DNA of 15,794 bases. Source: DATCSE01 sp036568605 (lineage in GTDB: Bacteria > Pseudomonadota > Gammaproteobacteria > Burkholderiales > Burkholderiaceae_C). The notes beneath the pieces are model-generated. The model did no database searches. It saw nothing but the letters and a program-made list of their open reading frames with translations, and was not told the origin of the DNA. Positions within the stretch are counted from its first letter, which is position 1. Each line of letters begins with the position of its first letter. The stretch lies in assembly GCA_036568605.1 (NCBI GenBank), contig DATCSE010000585.1, positions 1-15,794 of the forward strand, given 5' to 3'. Of this stretch, positions 1 to 10,976 are shown one piece after another. The position numbers were made by a program, and so were the translations under genes.

Positions 1-268
1 GTTGCGAGGTCGGTGTGCAGCAGCACATTGACCGAGTGCGCACGGGGCAGCGTCGAGATCGCGTGGCGCACGTACTGCAGCGCGTCGAAGCCGTCGGGTC
101 GGCCGAAGCTCGCGGGGACCGGCGCGACCGACTCCATGCGGTCGAGCCGGTCCCCGCGAGCTTCGGCCGGCCCGACGGCTTCGACGCGCTGCAGTACGTG
201 CGCCACGCGATCTCGACGCTGCCCCGTGCGCACTCGGTCAATGTGCTGCTGCACACCGACCTCGCAAC
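1..268. repeat. near-perfect 268-bp palindrome at the window edge
   Basis: Bases 1-130 are the reverse complement of bases 139-268, with a centre of about 8 unpaired bases (131-138). Pairing position i with 269-i, I see only two mismatches in 130 pairs: T99/G170 and G124/A145. The right arm reads as WYL-regulator coding sequence on the plus strand; the left arm is the same sequence on the minus strand. The palindrome starts at base 1, so it either ends with the contig or continues to the left. A fold-back assembly or amplification chimera at a contig end is the simplest explanation, but a genuine inverted duplication cannot be excluded. Confidence 0.95.
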
Positions 269-524
269 GGCACACCAGCGCCTGTTCACCGAAATCGGCA
301 CGCTCGAGTACCAGGCCAGCACCGGCCGCGAGGCGCAGCCGACGGTGCTGTGGCGCAGCGAGGCCGACGACCTCGACTGGTTCATGCGCGAGCTCGCGCG
401 GCTGCCGTTCCACTTCGACGTGCTGGCGCCGGACGAGCTGCGGCTGCGGCTCGAGCGGCATGCACGGCAACTGCTCCTGTGCGTGCGCAAACGCCCTCTC
501 CCCGCTGGCGAGAGGGCGGGGTGA
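149..524 (+). CDS. WYL/YafY-type transcriptional regulator, C-terminal fragment
   Basis: This is the C-terminal part of a WYL-domain DNA-binding regulator; the N-terminal helix-turn-helix and most of the WYL domain are missing. The recognisable stretch runs from GFDALQYV through TLGTLEY-like strands (here EIGTLEYQAS) to SEADDLDWFMREL, LPFHFDVLAPDEL and LRLERHARQLL, the usual C-terminal (WCX) extension of this family. The open frame continues upstream to base 15, but bases 1-130 are the inverted copy, so I place the credible coding part from about 149 with no real start. The last residues, CVRKRPLPAGERAG, are encoded by a repeat element (492-528), and the stop TGA at 522-524 lies inside its GGGGTGAGGGG motif; the ancestral protein probably ended near base 480. 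It converges on glpV. Target genes cannot be told. Confidence 0.7.
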
Positions 525-528
525 GGGG
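492..528 (+). repeat. GAGAGGG/GTGAGGG interspersed repeat, copy 1
   Basis: A stem GCCCTCTC (493-500) pairs with GAGAGGGC (510-517), with a partly paired apex, followed by the tail GGGGTGAGGGG. The same design recurs at 559-598, 15545-15583 and 15604-15643. It overlaps the end of the WYL gene and supplies its stop codon. The hairpin could act as a transcription terminator, but no T-run follows it. Confidence 0.8.
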
Positions 529-558
529 CCGCTTGCTGCAGCATCGACGGCTCGCGCC

Positions 559-598
559 GCCCTCACCCTGAACCTCACCCTCTCCTGCAGGGAGAGGG
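559..598 (-). repeat. GAGAGGG/GTGAGGG interspersed repeat, copy 2 (inverted)
   Basis: This copy is in the opposite orientation to copy 1: the CCCTCACCCT tail comes first, a second CTCACCCTCT follows, and then a hairpin pairs CCCTCTCC (578-585) with GGAGAGGG (591-598) around a 5-base loop. It lies 11 bases beyond the glpV stop, between two convergent genes, so it may serve as a terminator for the glp operon. Confidence 0.8.
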
Positions 599-609
599 AA
601 CGAACCAGC

Positions 610-2343
<1,734 letters not shown>

Positions 2344-2443
2344 GCAAGGTCTCCTCATGTTTACGTCCCCATTGGCTCCCATGACGACAGGCGGCTGGGA
2401 CGCAACGGCCGCATGCCTTTGATCTCCGACTCCGCGCGAACCG

Positions 2444-2752
2444 CTATCCCTTGCGCATGATCAACGCGAGCAACAGCATCGACACGACGAAGCTGATCCA
2501 GGTCGACGGCTCCTCGGCCAGGCCGAACCAGGTCACCATCTTCTCGCTGACCGCGACGAACACGAGGTTCACGTAGGCTGCAAGCAGCAGGCCGATGAAG
2601 AGCCGGTCGCCGCGGGTCGTCTCGATCGGCAGCCAGCCCTTGCGCATCGTGGTCGGCGAGCGCAGCTCCCAGACGGTCATGCCGATCAGCATCAGCACGA
2701 TGCAGGTGAAGAACACCGCGACCGGAAGGGTCCAGGCCATCCAATCGAACAT
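2444..2752 (-). CDS. glpU: DUF2160 small membrane protein of the glycerol ABC transporter, GlpU
   Basis: A 102-residue protein with three predicted membrane segments, roughly residues 7-25 (TLPVAVFFTCIVLMLIGM), 49-66 (LFIGLLLAAYVNLVFVAV) and 81-99 (WISFVVSMLLLALIM). It matches the small DUF2160 proteins that accompany GlpSTPQV glycerol importers and are called GlpU in Rhizobium. Its molecular role is unsettled: it is not a canonical ABC component, and an accessory or stabilising subunit in the inner membrane is an inference from its constant position between the permease and binding-protein genes. The ATG at 2752 shares one base with the glpQ stop (TGATG) and has GGGGAG six bases upstream, implying translational coupling. 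Confidence 0.85.
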   Translation of the reverse strand: MFDWMAWTLPVAVFFTCIVLMLIGMTVWELRSPTTMRKGWLPIETTRGDRLFIGLLLAAYVNLVFVAVSEKMVTWFGLAEEPSTWISFVVSMLLLALIMRKG

Positions 2753-3563
2753 CACACTCTCCCCATCGCGAACCCCTTCGCGATGTAATGCCGCACGAAC
2801 CAGATCACGATCGCCCCCGGCACGATCGTCAGCACCCCCGCCGCCGCGAGCACGCCCCAATCCATGCCCGACGCCGAGACCGTCCGCGTCATCACCGCGA
2901 CGATGGGCTTCGCGTTGACGCTGGTCAGCGTGCGCGCCATCAGCAGCTCGACCCAGCTGAACATGAAGCAGAAGAACGCGGTCACGCCGATGCCGGCCTT
3001 GATCAGCGGGATGAAGATCGTCAGGAAGAAGCGCGGGAACGAATAGCCGTCGATGTACGCGGTCTCGTCGATCTCGCGGGGCACGCCGCTCATGAAGCCC
3101 TCGAGGATCCACACCGCCAGCGGCACGTTGAACACCAGGTGCGCGAGCGCGACGGCGATGTGCGTGTCCATCAGCCCGAGCGTGGTGTAGAGCTGGAAGA
3201 ACGGCAGCAGGAACACCGCGGGCGGCGTCATGCGGTTCGTCAGCAGCCAGAAGAACACGTGCTTGTCGCCGAGGAACTGGTAGCGCGAGAACGCATACGC
3301 GGCCGGCAGTGCGACGAGCAGCGAGACCACCGTGTTGATCGCGACATAGATCATCGAGTTGATGTAGCCCGAGTACCACGACGCGTCGGTGAAGATCACC
3401 TTGTAGTTGTCCAGTGTCGGCTCGCGCGGCCACAGGCTGAAGATCGACAGGATCTCGACGTTCGTCTTGAACGACATGTTGATCATCCAGTACACCGGCA
3501 GGATCGCGAAGGCCAGGTAGACGATCAGGAAGAGCGCGCGCTTCTTCGATTTCGGGTCGCCGT

Positions 3564-3567
<4 letters not shown>
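2752..3567 (-). CDS. glpQ: glycerol ABC transporter permease GlpQ
   Basis: A 271-residue inner-membrane permease of the MalG-like binding-protein-dependent transport family. The first membrane segment is ALFLIVYLAFAILPVYWMI near residues 10-28, with about six helices in all. The cytoplasmic EAA-type loop that contacts the ATPases is visible as EIDETAYIDGYSFPRFFL followed by IFIPLIKAGI. It should form the heterodimeric channel with GlpP. The start at 3567 overlaps the glpP stop by four bases (ATGA) and has GGAGGG about seven bases upstream. Its own stop overlaps the glpU start by one base, so the three membrane genes are probably translated in a coupled way. The glycerol specificity comes from the conserved glp gene order rather than from residues I can point to. 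Confidence 0.9.
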
Positions 3568-4441
<874 letters not shown>

Positions 4442-4445
<4 letters not shown>

Positions 4446-5545
4446 GCGACCGCTCCTTCGACCAGCTCTTCTCCACGATAAAAACAGGTGTGCGGCCCGA
4501 CGATGCCGAACCAGGCCGTCTCGCCGGGCTTGGGGATCGCCTGCTGCGGCGCGATGCGCGCGCGCACCAGCTTCTCGTCGGCGCCCTGACCGACGGTGGC
4601 GGTGACCAGCCAGTACATGCCGATGTCCTGCGCCTGGAGCACGCGCGCCGGCAGCGCGCCGGCCGCGTTCGGTTCGGCCAGCGTCACGTACTCGGGGCGC
4701 ACGCCCAGCGTCAGCGGCGCCGCGCCGTCGCCCAGCCGGGCGGCCGCCAGCACGAGGTGGTGACCCGCCACGCGCACGCCGTTGCCGTTGGCCACTGCCG
4801 GCAGGAAATTCATGCCCGGCGAGCCGATGAAGTGACCGACGAACGTGTGGCGCGGACGCTCGAACAGCTCGGACGCACTGCCGATCTGCACCGCGCGGCC
4901 GCGCGTCATCACGACCACCTGATCGGCGAAGGTCAGCGCCTCGACCTGGTCGTGCGTCACGTAGACCAGCGTCAGCCTCAACTCGTGGTGGATCTGCTTG
5001 AGCTTGCGCCGCAGCTGCCACTTCAGGTGCGGGTCGATCACGGTCAGCGGCTCGTCGAACAGCACCGCGCTGACGTCCTCGCGCACCAGGCCGCGGCCCA
5101 GCGAGATCTTCTGCTTCGCATCGGCGGCGAGCCCGGCGGCGCGGTGGTTCAGCTGGCCGCTCATCTCGAGCATCTCGGCGATGCGGCCGACGCGCTGCTT
5201 GATCTTGTCCGCCGCGACGCCGCGGTTGCGCAGCGGGAACGCGAGGTTCTCGGCAACCGTCATCGTGTCGTAGATCACCGGGAACTGGAACACCTGCGCG
5301 ATGTTGCGCTGCTGCGGGGTCCGCGCGGTGACGTCGGCGCCGTTGAACTTCACCGTGCCCTGCGACGGCGTGACCAGTCCCGAGATGATGTTCAGGAGCG
5401 TCGTCTTGCCGCAGCCGGAGGGGCCCAGCAGCGCGTAGGCGCCGCCGTCCTCGAAGGTCATCTTCAGCGGCAGCAGCGCGTAGTCCTCGTCGCGCTGCGG
5501 GTTGGGCTTGTAGGCGTGTGCCAGATCGAGGTCGATGCGGGCCAT
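4442..5545 (-). CDS. glpT: glycerol ABC transporter ATPase GlpT (degenerate signature motif)
   Basis: A 367-residue ABC ATPase of the MalK/UgpC-like group, with an N-terminal nucleotide-binding domain (about 1-240) and a C-terminal TOBE-type regulatory domain. Visible motifs: Walker A GPSGCGKTT (41-49), Q-loop Q87 in VFQFPV, Walker B VLFDE (161-165), D-loop VIDP, and H-loop histidine H198 in VTHDQVEA. The ABC signature, normally LSGGQ, reads LAADA (139-143) followed by KQKISLGRG, so the residues that clamp ATP in the partner's site are lost. I recall this form as typical of its subfamily, but cannot check. The partner GlpS keeps LSGGQ but lacks the H-loop histidine. GlpT starts 24 bases after the glpS stop and overlaps glpP by four bases. 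This GlpT is unrelated to the E. coli G3P antiporter of the same name. Confidence 0.9.
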
Positions 5546-5569
5546 GGTGGTGCTTCTGCTCTCGTGCGG

Positions 5570-6624
<1,055 letters not shown>

Positions 6625-6634
<10 letters not shown>

Positions 6635-8340
6635 GTGCGCTCCGTGCCCGCGTTCGCCGCGGCAGGCATCGTGGGCTTCGCGGCGCCGGTCGCCGTGTCC
6701 ATCGTCGTCGTGGGTCCTGTCGTCATTCCGTGCGCCGCACACCATTCGGCCACCGCGGCACGCTGCGCCGCGCTCAGGTGCAGCCCGAGCTTGGAGCGGC
6801 GCCACAGCACATCGTCGGCGCTGCGCGCCCATTCGTGGTCGCGCAGGTAGTTCAGCTCGGCTTCGTACAGGTCGGGGACGACCTGCGCGCCCAGCGCCGC
6901 GCCGCCCTCGGTGCCGAGCACGAGTTCGATGCGCGCCCCGTAAGCACGCGCCAGGCGCTCGCACAGCGTGTCGGGCAGCTCGGGATGGCGCAGCTTGACA
7001 GCCTGCACGAAGCGCGCGAAGTCGCCCACGATGTCATGACCAGGCCGCCGCGCCGTGCCGATCCAGGCACCGAGATCGCCGCCCGGCAGGTGGGCATCGC
7101 GCGTCCACGCGCCGCGCGCGGTGCGCAGCGGCGCGGCCAGCAGGTCGGCGGCTTCCTCGGCCAGCTTGCGGAAGGTCGTGATCTTGCCGCCCCACACGGT
7201 GAGCAGCGGCGCCTGGCCCGCGCTCGCGTCGAGGTCCAGCAGGTAGTCGCGCGTCACCGCCGAAGGGTCGCCCGAATCGTCGTCGAGCAGCGGACGCACG
7301 CCCGAATAGCTCCAGACCACGTCGGCCGGCTGGACCGCGCGCTCGAAATAGCGGCTGGCCTGCTCGCACAGGTACGCCGTCTCGCTCGCGTCGATGCGGG
7401 CCTGGCCGATCGCGCCGCGCTCCTCGACATCGGTCGTGCCGATCAGCGTGAAGTCGCGCTCGTACGGGATCGCGAAGATGATGCGCTTGTCCGGGTTCTG
7501 GAAGATGTACGCGTGGTCGTGGTCGAACAGCTTCTTCACGACGATGTGACTGCCCTTCACGAGCCGCAGCGATTTCGCGCGCGGCAGGTGCGCCTGTTCG
7601 GCGAGGAACTGCGCGGCCCACGGCCCCGCGGCGTTGACCAGCGCGCGGGCGCGGTAGGTGCGCGAGTCGCCCTGTGCGCTTTCGAGCCGCACCTGCCAGG
7701 CATCGGCGCTGCGCTGCGCGTCGGCGCAGCGCCAGCCGGTCAGCACCCGTGCACCGCGCTCGGCCGCGGCGATCGCATTGAGCACGACGAGGCGCGCGTC
7801 GTCGACCCAGCCATCGGAATAGACAAAGCCTTTCGTGAAGCGCTTCTTCAGCGGCGCGCCGGCCGGGTGCGCACGCAGGCTCACGGTATGCGAAGCCGGC
7901 AGCACTTCGCGCTTCGCGAGGTGGTCGTACAGGAACAGTCCGGCGCGGATCATCCAGACCGGCCGCATCCCGGGGTCATGCGGCATCACGAAGCGCAGCG
8001 GCCGCATGATGTGCGGCGCGCTCTTCAGCAGCACCTCGCGCTCGGCCAGCGCCTTGCGCACCAGCGAGAACTCGTAGTACTCGAGGTAGCGCAGCCCGCC
8101 GTGGATCAGCTTGGTCGACGCCGACGAGGTATGCGCCGCGAGATCGTCCTTCTCGCACAGCACCACCTTGAGCCCGCGACCCGCGAGGTCGCGCGCGATG
8201 CCGGCACCGTTGATGCCGCCGCCAACGATCAGCACGTCGCAGGCGGTGTCGTCGTTCGGGCCCACGGCCGACCCCGCGCGCGGCGCGGCGGCGGCGCGGG
8301 CAGCAGCAGGGTCAACGCTGGCGGCGGCGGGTGCGGTCAA
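6625..8340 (-). CDS. glpD: aerobic glycerol-3-phosphate dehydrogenase GlpD, TTG start
   Basis: This FAD-dependent membrane-associated enzyme oxidises sn-glycerol-3-phosphate to dihydroxyacetone phosphate and passes electrons to quinone. The FAD dinucleotide-binding motif is VLIVGGGINGAGIARDLAGRG (about 37-57), followed by SSASTKLIHGGLRYLEYYEF, KGSHIVV, IGTTDVE, WSYSGVRPL and GGKITTFRKLAEEAADLL, all as in E. coli GlpD. No ATG precedes the FAD motif except one at 8538, which overlaps glpR. I choose TTG at 8340 because AGGAG lies five bases upstream (8346-8350). This gives 571 residues against about 500 in E. coli: there is an Ala/Pro-rich N-terminal extension of about 35 residues and a low-complexity Thr/Ala-rich C-terminal extension of about 32. 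It is first in the transport operon and divergent from glpR. Confidence 0.93.
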
Positions 8341-8522
8341 TCTGTCTCCTGAGTTCCCAACGAAACGGTTACGTGCAATTCGCGCAGGTTCGCGCGTTCG
8401 TTCCGATTCGTTTTCTGGTTGTTTGTGCGCGTCTCTTTTCCTTTTTAACCGAACCTTTCTCGATGCGCAAGCTGGCTTTCCGCGATTCCGGCCTTGAGAC
8501 GGGCTCGCTACCCTCCCCGGCC
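8341..8522. promoter_or_regulatory. divergent glpD/glpR promoter and probable GlpR operator region
   Basis: This 182-base region separates the glpD TTG from the glpR ATG and must hold promoters for both directions. It is AT-richer than its surroundings, with a pyrimidine-rich segment at 8408-8460. No strong -35/-10 pair stands out. A weak plus-strand candidate is TTGTTT (8419-8424) with TTTAAC (8444-8449) at a long 19-base spacing. The phased TTCG boxes at 8379-8412 are the best operator candidate. The glpD ribosome site, AGGAG in the minus sense, is at 8346-8350. Confidence 0.65.
8379..8412. promoter_or_regulatory. four phased TTCG boxes, candidate GlpR operator
   Basis: TTCG occurs at 8379, 8389, 8397 and 8407, spaced 10, 8 and 10 bases. 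The first two are extended to TTCGCGC and the last two to TTCGTT; an inverted AACGAA lies at 8359-8364. DeoR-family repressors, including GlpR, often recognise TTCG-containing repeats, so this is a plausible operator; binding is inferred. Confidence 0.5.
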
Positions 8523-9299
8523 ATGACCCCGAATCCACGCCAGGCGGAGTTGCTCGACGAGGTGCGGGCCAAGGGATCGGTCTCGGTGGAAGCGCTGGCC
8601 GAGCGCTTCGACGTGACGCTGCAGACCGTGCGGCGCGACGTGAAGCTGCTGGCCGATGCCGGGCTGCTCGCGCGCTTCCACGGCGGCGTGCGCATGCCGA
8701 CCTCGACCACCGAGAACATCGAATACCGCCAGCGCCAGCTGCTGAACGAAGCGGCCAAGCAGGCGATCGCGCGCACCGTCGCGGCCGCGGTGCCGCATGG
8801 CTGCTCGCTGATCATCAACATCGGCACGACCACCGAGGCGATCGCGCGCGAGCTGCTGCATCACAAGGGGCTGCGCGTGATCACGAACAACCTGAACGTC
8901 GCGGCCATCCTCTCGGACAACCCGGACTGCGAGGTCATCGTCGCCGGCGGCATCGTGCGTTCGCGCGACCGCGGCATCGTCGGCGAGGTGACGGTCGACT
9001 TCATCCAGCAGTTCAAGGTCGACATCGGGCTGGTCGGCATCTCCGGCATCGAGGCCGACGGTACGTTTCGCGACTACGATTACCGCGAGGTCAAGGTCGC
9101 GCGCGCGATCATTGCGCACTCGCGCGAGATCTGGGTCGCGGCCGACCACAGCAAGTTCAACCGGCCGGCGATGGTGGAGGTCGCGCGCTTCGACCAGATC
9201 GACATGCTGTTCACCGACCAGCCGCCGCCCGCGCCGTTCCCGACGCTGCTCGCCGAGGCCGGCGTCAACAGCGTGACCTGCGGGGTTGCATCGCCATGA
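8523..9299 (+). CDS. glpR: DeoR-family glycerol-3-phosphate regulon repressor GlpR
   Basis: A 258-residue DeoR-family regulator. The N-terminal helix-turn-helix lies at about residues 20-40 (SVEALAERFDVTLQTVRRDV), followed by LLARFHGGV, the usual DeoR linker. The C-terminal sugar-phosphate sensor domain shows IINIGTTTEAIA, VITNNLNVA, VIVAGGIVR and WVAADHSKF. In the characterised family the inducer is glycerol-3-phosphate and the regulator represses glycerol genes; here it sits exactly between the uptake operon and glpK. I use the ATG at 8523 because the protein then aligns with known GlpR N-termini; an in-frame ATG at 8463 would add 20 residues, and neither has a strong Shine-Dalgarno sequence. 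It overlaps glpK by four bases (ATGA), so repressor and kinase are co-translated. Confidence 0.92.
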   Translation: MTPNPRQAELLDEVRAKGSVSVEALAERFDVTLQTVRRDVKLLADAGLLARFHGGVRMPTSTTENIEYRQRQLLNEAAKQAIARTVAAAVPHGCSLIINIGTTTEAIARELLHHKGLRVITNNLNVAAILSDNPDCEVIVAGGIVRSRDRGIVGEVTVDFIQQFKVDIGLVGISGIEADGTFRDYDYREVKVARAIIAHSREIWVAADHSKFNRPAMVEVARFDQIDMLFTDQPPPAPFPTLLAEAGVNSVTCGVASP

Positions 9300-10882
9300 C
9301 ATCGACGACCAAGAACTTCATCCTCGCGCTGGACCAGGGCACCTCGAGTTCGCGCAGCATCGTGTTCGATGCGCAGGGCCGCATCGTCGCGATGGCGCAG
9401 CGCGAGTTCCGCCAGATCTACCCGCAGCCGGGCTGGGTCGAGCACGATCCGAACGAGATCTGGGAAACCCAGCTCGCGACCGCGCGCGAAGCGCTCGCGA
9501 GCGCGAAGCTGAAGGCCGCCGACCTCGCCGCGATCGGCATCACGAACCAGCGCGAGACCACGCTGGTGTGGAACCGCGCGACCGGCGCGCCCATCCACAA
9601 CGCGATCGTCTGGCAGGACCGGCGCGCCGAGCCGGTCTGCGCCGAGATGCGCGCGCGCGGCCTCGAGCCCAAGTTCCGCGAGAAGACCGGGCTGATCATC
9701 GACGCGTATTTCTCCGGCACCAAGCTGCAGTGGATCCTCGACCATGTCGCCGGCGCGCGCGATGCGGCCGCACGCGGCGAGCTCGCGTTCGGCACGGTCG
9801 ATTCGTGGCTGATGTGGAAGCTCACCGGCGGCGCGGTGCACGCGACCGACGTCAGCAATGCCGCGCGCACGATGCTGCTGAACGTGCACACGAACCGCTG
9901 GGACGACGAACTGCTCGCGTTGCTGCGCGTGCCGCGCGAGGTGCTGCCGGCCGTGCACCCGTCCAGCCATGTCTTTGGCCAGGCACGCGCCGAGTGGCTG
10001 GGCGCCGAGGTGCCGATTGCCGGCGTCGCCGGCGACCAGCAGAGCGCGCTGTTCGGCCAGGCCTGCTTCAAGGCCGGGCAGGCGAAGAACACCTACGGCA
10101 CTGGTTGCTTCATGCTGATGCACACCGGCGCGCAGTTCCACACCTCGAGCAACGGGCTGATCACGACCAGTGCCGCGCAACCTCATGTGACGGAGCCCCC
10201 ACGGCGCGATGCGCCGGCCCCCCAGGGGGGCGCCACGCCGCCTTGGGGCGGCCCGGCGCCGGCGTGGACCCCGGAGTTCGCGTTCGAAGGCAGCGTGTTC
10301 ATCGCCGGCGCGGTCGTGCAGTGGCTGCGCGACGGGCTGAAGGCGATCCCCGCGAGCAACGAGGTGCAAGCGCTCGCGCAGAGCGTGCCCGACAGCGGCG
10401 GCGTGATGTTCGTGCCGGCGTTCACCGGCCTGGGCGCGCCGTACTGGAACGCCGACGCGCGCGGCGCGATCGTCGGCCTCACGCGCGGCAGCACGGTCGC
10501 GCACATCGCGCGCGCGGCGCTCGAAAGCATCGCGTTCCAGAGCGCGGCGCTGCTGTCGGCGATGACGCGCGATGCGGTCGCGGCCGGCGGCGGGCCGGTG
10601 ACCGAGCTGCGCGTCGACGGCGGCGCGTCGGTCAACGACCTGCTGATGCAGTTCCAGGCCGACCTGCTCGGCATCCCGGTCGTGCGCCCGCGCGTGACCG
10701 AGACCACCGCGCTGGGCGCCGCCTACCTGGCCGGGCTGGCCAGCGGCGTCTACCGCAACCTCGACGAGCTCGCCGCGCAGTGGCAGGCCGAGCGCACGTT
10801 CCACCCGACGCTGCCGCGCGAACGCGCCGAGGAGCTGATGGCGAACTGGGAGCGCGCGGTGCGGCAGACCATCGCGACCTGA
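9296..10882 (+). CDS. glpK: glycerol kinase GlpK with an in-frame repeat-derived insertion
   Basis: This FGGY-family kinase phosphorylates glycerol with ATP to glycerol-3-phosphate. Family landmarks: LALDQGTSSSRSIVFD near the N-terminus, NQRETTLVWNRATG, the substrate-contact segment VAGDQQSALFGQ, NTYGTGCFMLMHTG, EGSVFIAGAVVQWLRDGL and the second FGGY block VDGGASVNDLLMQFQADLLG. At 528 residues it is about 26 longer than E. coli GlpK (502). The excess lies in one place: between TTSAAQP and EFAFEGS there are about 30 Pro/Gly/Ala-rich residues (297-326) encoded by palindromic DNA. In relatives this is a short surface hairpin, so activity may be retained. The start overlaps the glpR stop, and a stem-loop follows the stop at 10900-10927. 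Confidence 0.93.
   Translation: MTSTTKNFILALDQGTSSSRSIVFDAQGRIVAMAQREFRQIYPQPGWVEHDPNEIWETQLATAREALASAKLKAADLAAIGITNQRETTLVWNRATGAPIHNAIVWQDRRAEPVCAEMRARGLEPKFREKTGLIIDAYFSGTKLQWILDHVAGARDAAARGELAFGTVDSWLMWKLTGGAVHATDVSNAARTMLLNVHTNRWDDELLALLRVPREVLPAVHPSSHVFGQARAEWLGAEVPIAGVAGDQQSALFGQACFKAGQAKNTYGTGCFMLMHTGAQFHTSSNGLITTSAAQPHVTEPPRRDAPAPQGGATPPWGGPAPAWTPEFAFEGSVFIAGAVVQWLRDGLKAIPASNEVQALAQSVPDSGGVMFVPAFTGLGAPYWNADARGAIVGLTRGSTVAHIARAALESIAFQSAALLSAMTRDAVAAGGGPVTELRVDGGASVNDLLMQFQADLLGIPVVRPRVTETTALGAAYLAGLASGVYRNLDELAAQWQAERTFHPTLPRERAEELMANWERAVRQTIAT
10184..10273 (+). repeat. palindromic repeat inserted in frame inside glpK
   Basis: About 90 bases coding for GlpK residues 297-326 have no counterpart in normal glycerol kinases. 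They hold consecutive hairpins: CGGCGC/GCGCCG (10202-10216), GCCCCCC/GGGGGGC (10217-10231), GCCGCC/GGCGGC (10237-10252) and the palindrome CCGGCGCCGG (10253-10262). I recall similar CCCCCAAGGGGGCG-type elements as intergenic repeats in Burkholderiales. The exact insertion boundaries are uncertain by a few codons. Confidence 0.75.
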
Positions 10883-10899
10883 CCAGCACGTGCTCGGCA

Positions 10900-10927
10900 G
10901 GCTCCTGACACCACGTTGTCAGGAGCC
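10900..10927 (+). terminator. stem-loop after glpK, probable terminator
   Basis: GGCTCCTGACA (10900-10910) pairs perfectly with TGTCAGGAGCC (10917-10927) around a 6-base loop, 18 bases after the glpK stop. It is a strong 11-bp stem but is followed by CCCGCG rather than a T-run, so it is not a textbook intrinsic terminator. It may instead be a processing signal or part of a switching structure with the next hairpin. Confidence 0.5.
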
Positions 10928-10942
10928 CCCGCGCAGCATCAC

Positions 10943-10972
10943 GGCTCCTTTCACTGCCACGAGCAAGGAGCC
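10943..10972 (+). promoter_or_regulatory. hairpin masking the Shine-Dalgarno of the first VOC gene
   Basis: GGCTCCTT (10943-10950) is complementary to AAGGAGCC (10965-10972), with a 14-base loop. The right arm contains AAGGAG, the ribosome site six bases before the ATG at 10977. The left arm can also pair with AGGAGCC at 10921-10927 in the preceding stem-loop, so two mutually exclusive folds are possible. Confidence 0.45.
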
Positions 10973-10976
10973 TTTG

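Noticed and set aside
15..148. N-terminal part of the open frame that continues into the WYL fragment
   Set aside because: These codons lie in the inverted arm and read the WYL gene backwards; the peptide has no WYL or helix-turn-helix similarity, so it is not the true N-terminus.
1..268. Terminal inverted repeat of a transposon
   Set aside because: The arms are coding sequence of a regulator, the centre is only 8 bases, and no transposase lies nearby.
487..600. CRISPR array suggested by closely spaced similar repeats
   Set aside because: Only two copies in opposite orientation, with internal hairpins and no regular spacers; they match the repeat family also present at 15545-15643.
6730..8352. 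540-codon plus-strand open frame opposite glpD
   Set aside because: Shadow of glpD, which has clear FAD and family motifs; no ribosome site or family resemblance for the antisense product.
9080..10804. 574-codon minus-strand open frame opposite glpK
   Set aside because: Antisense to glpK and glpR, with biased composition and no recognisable domain.
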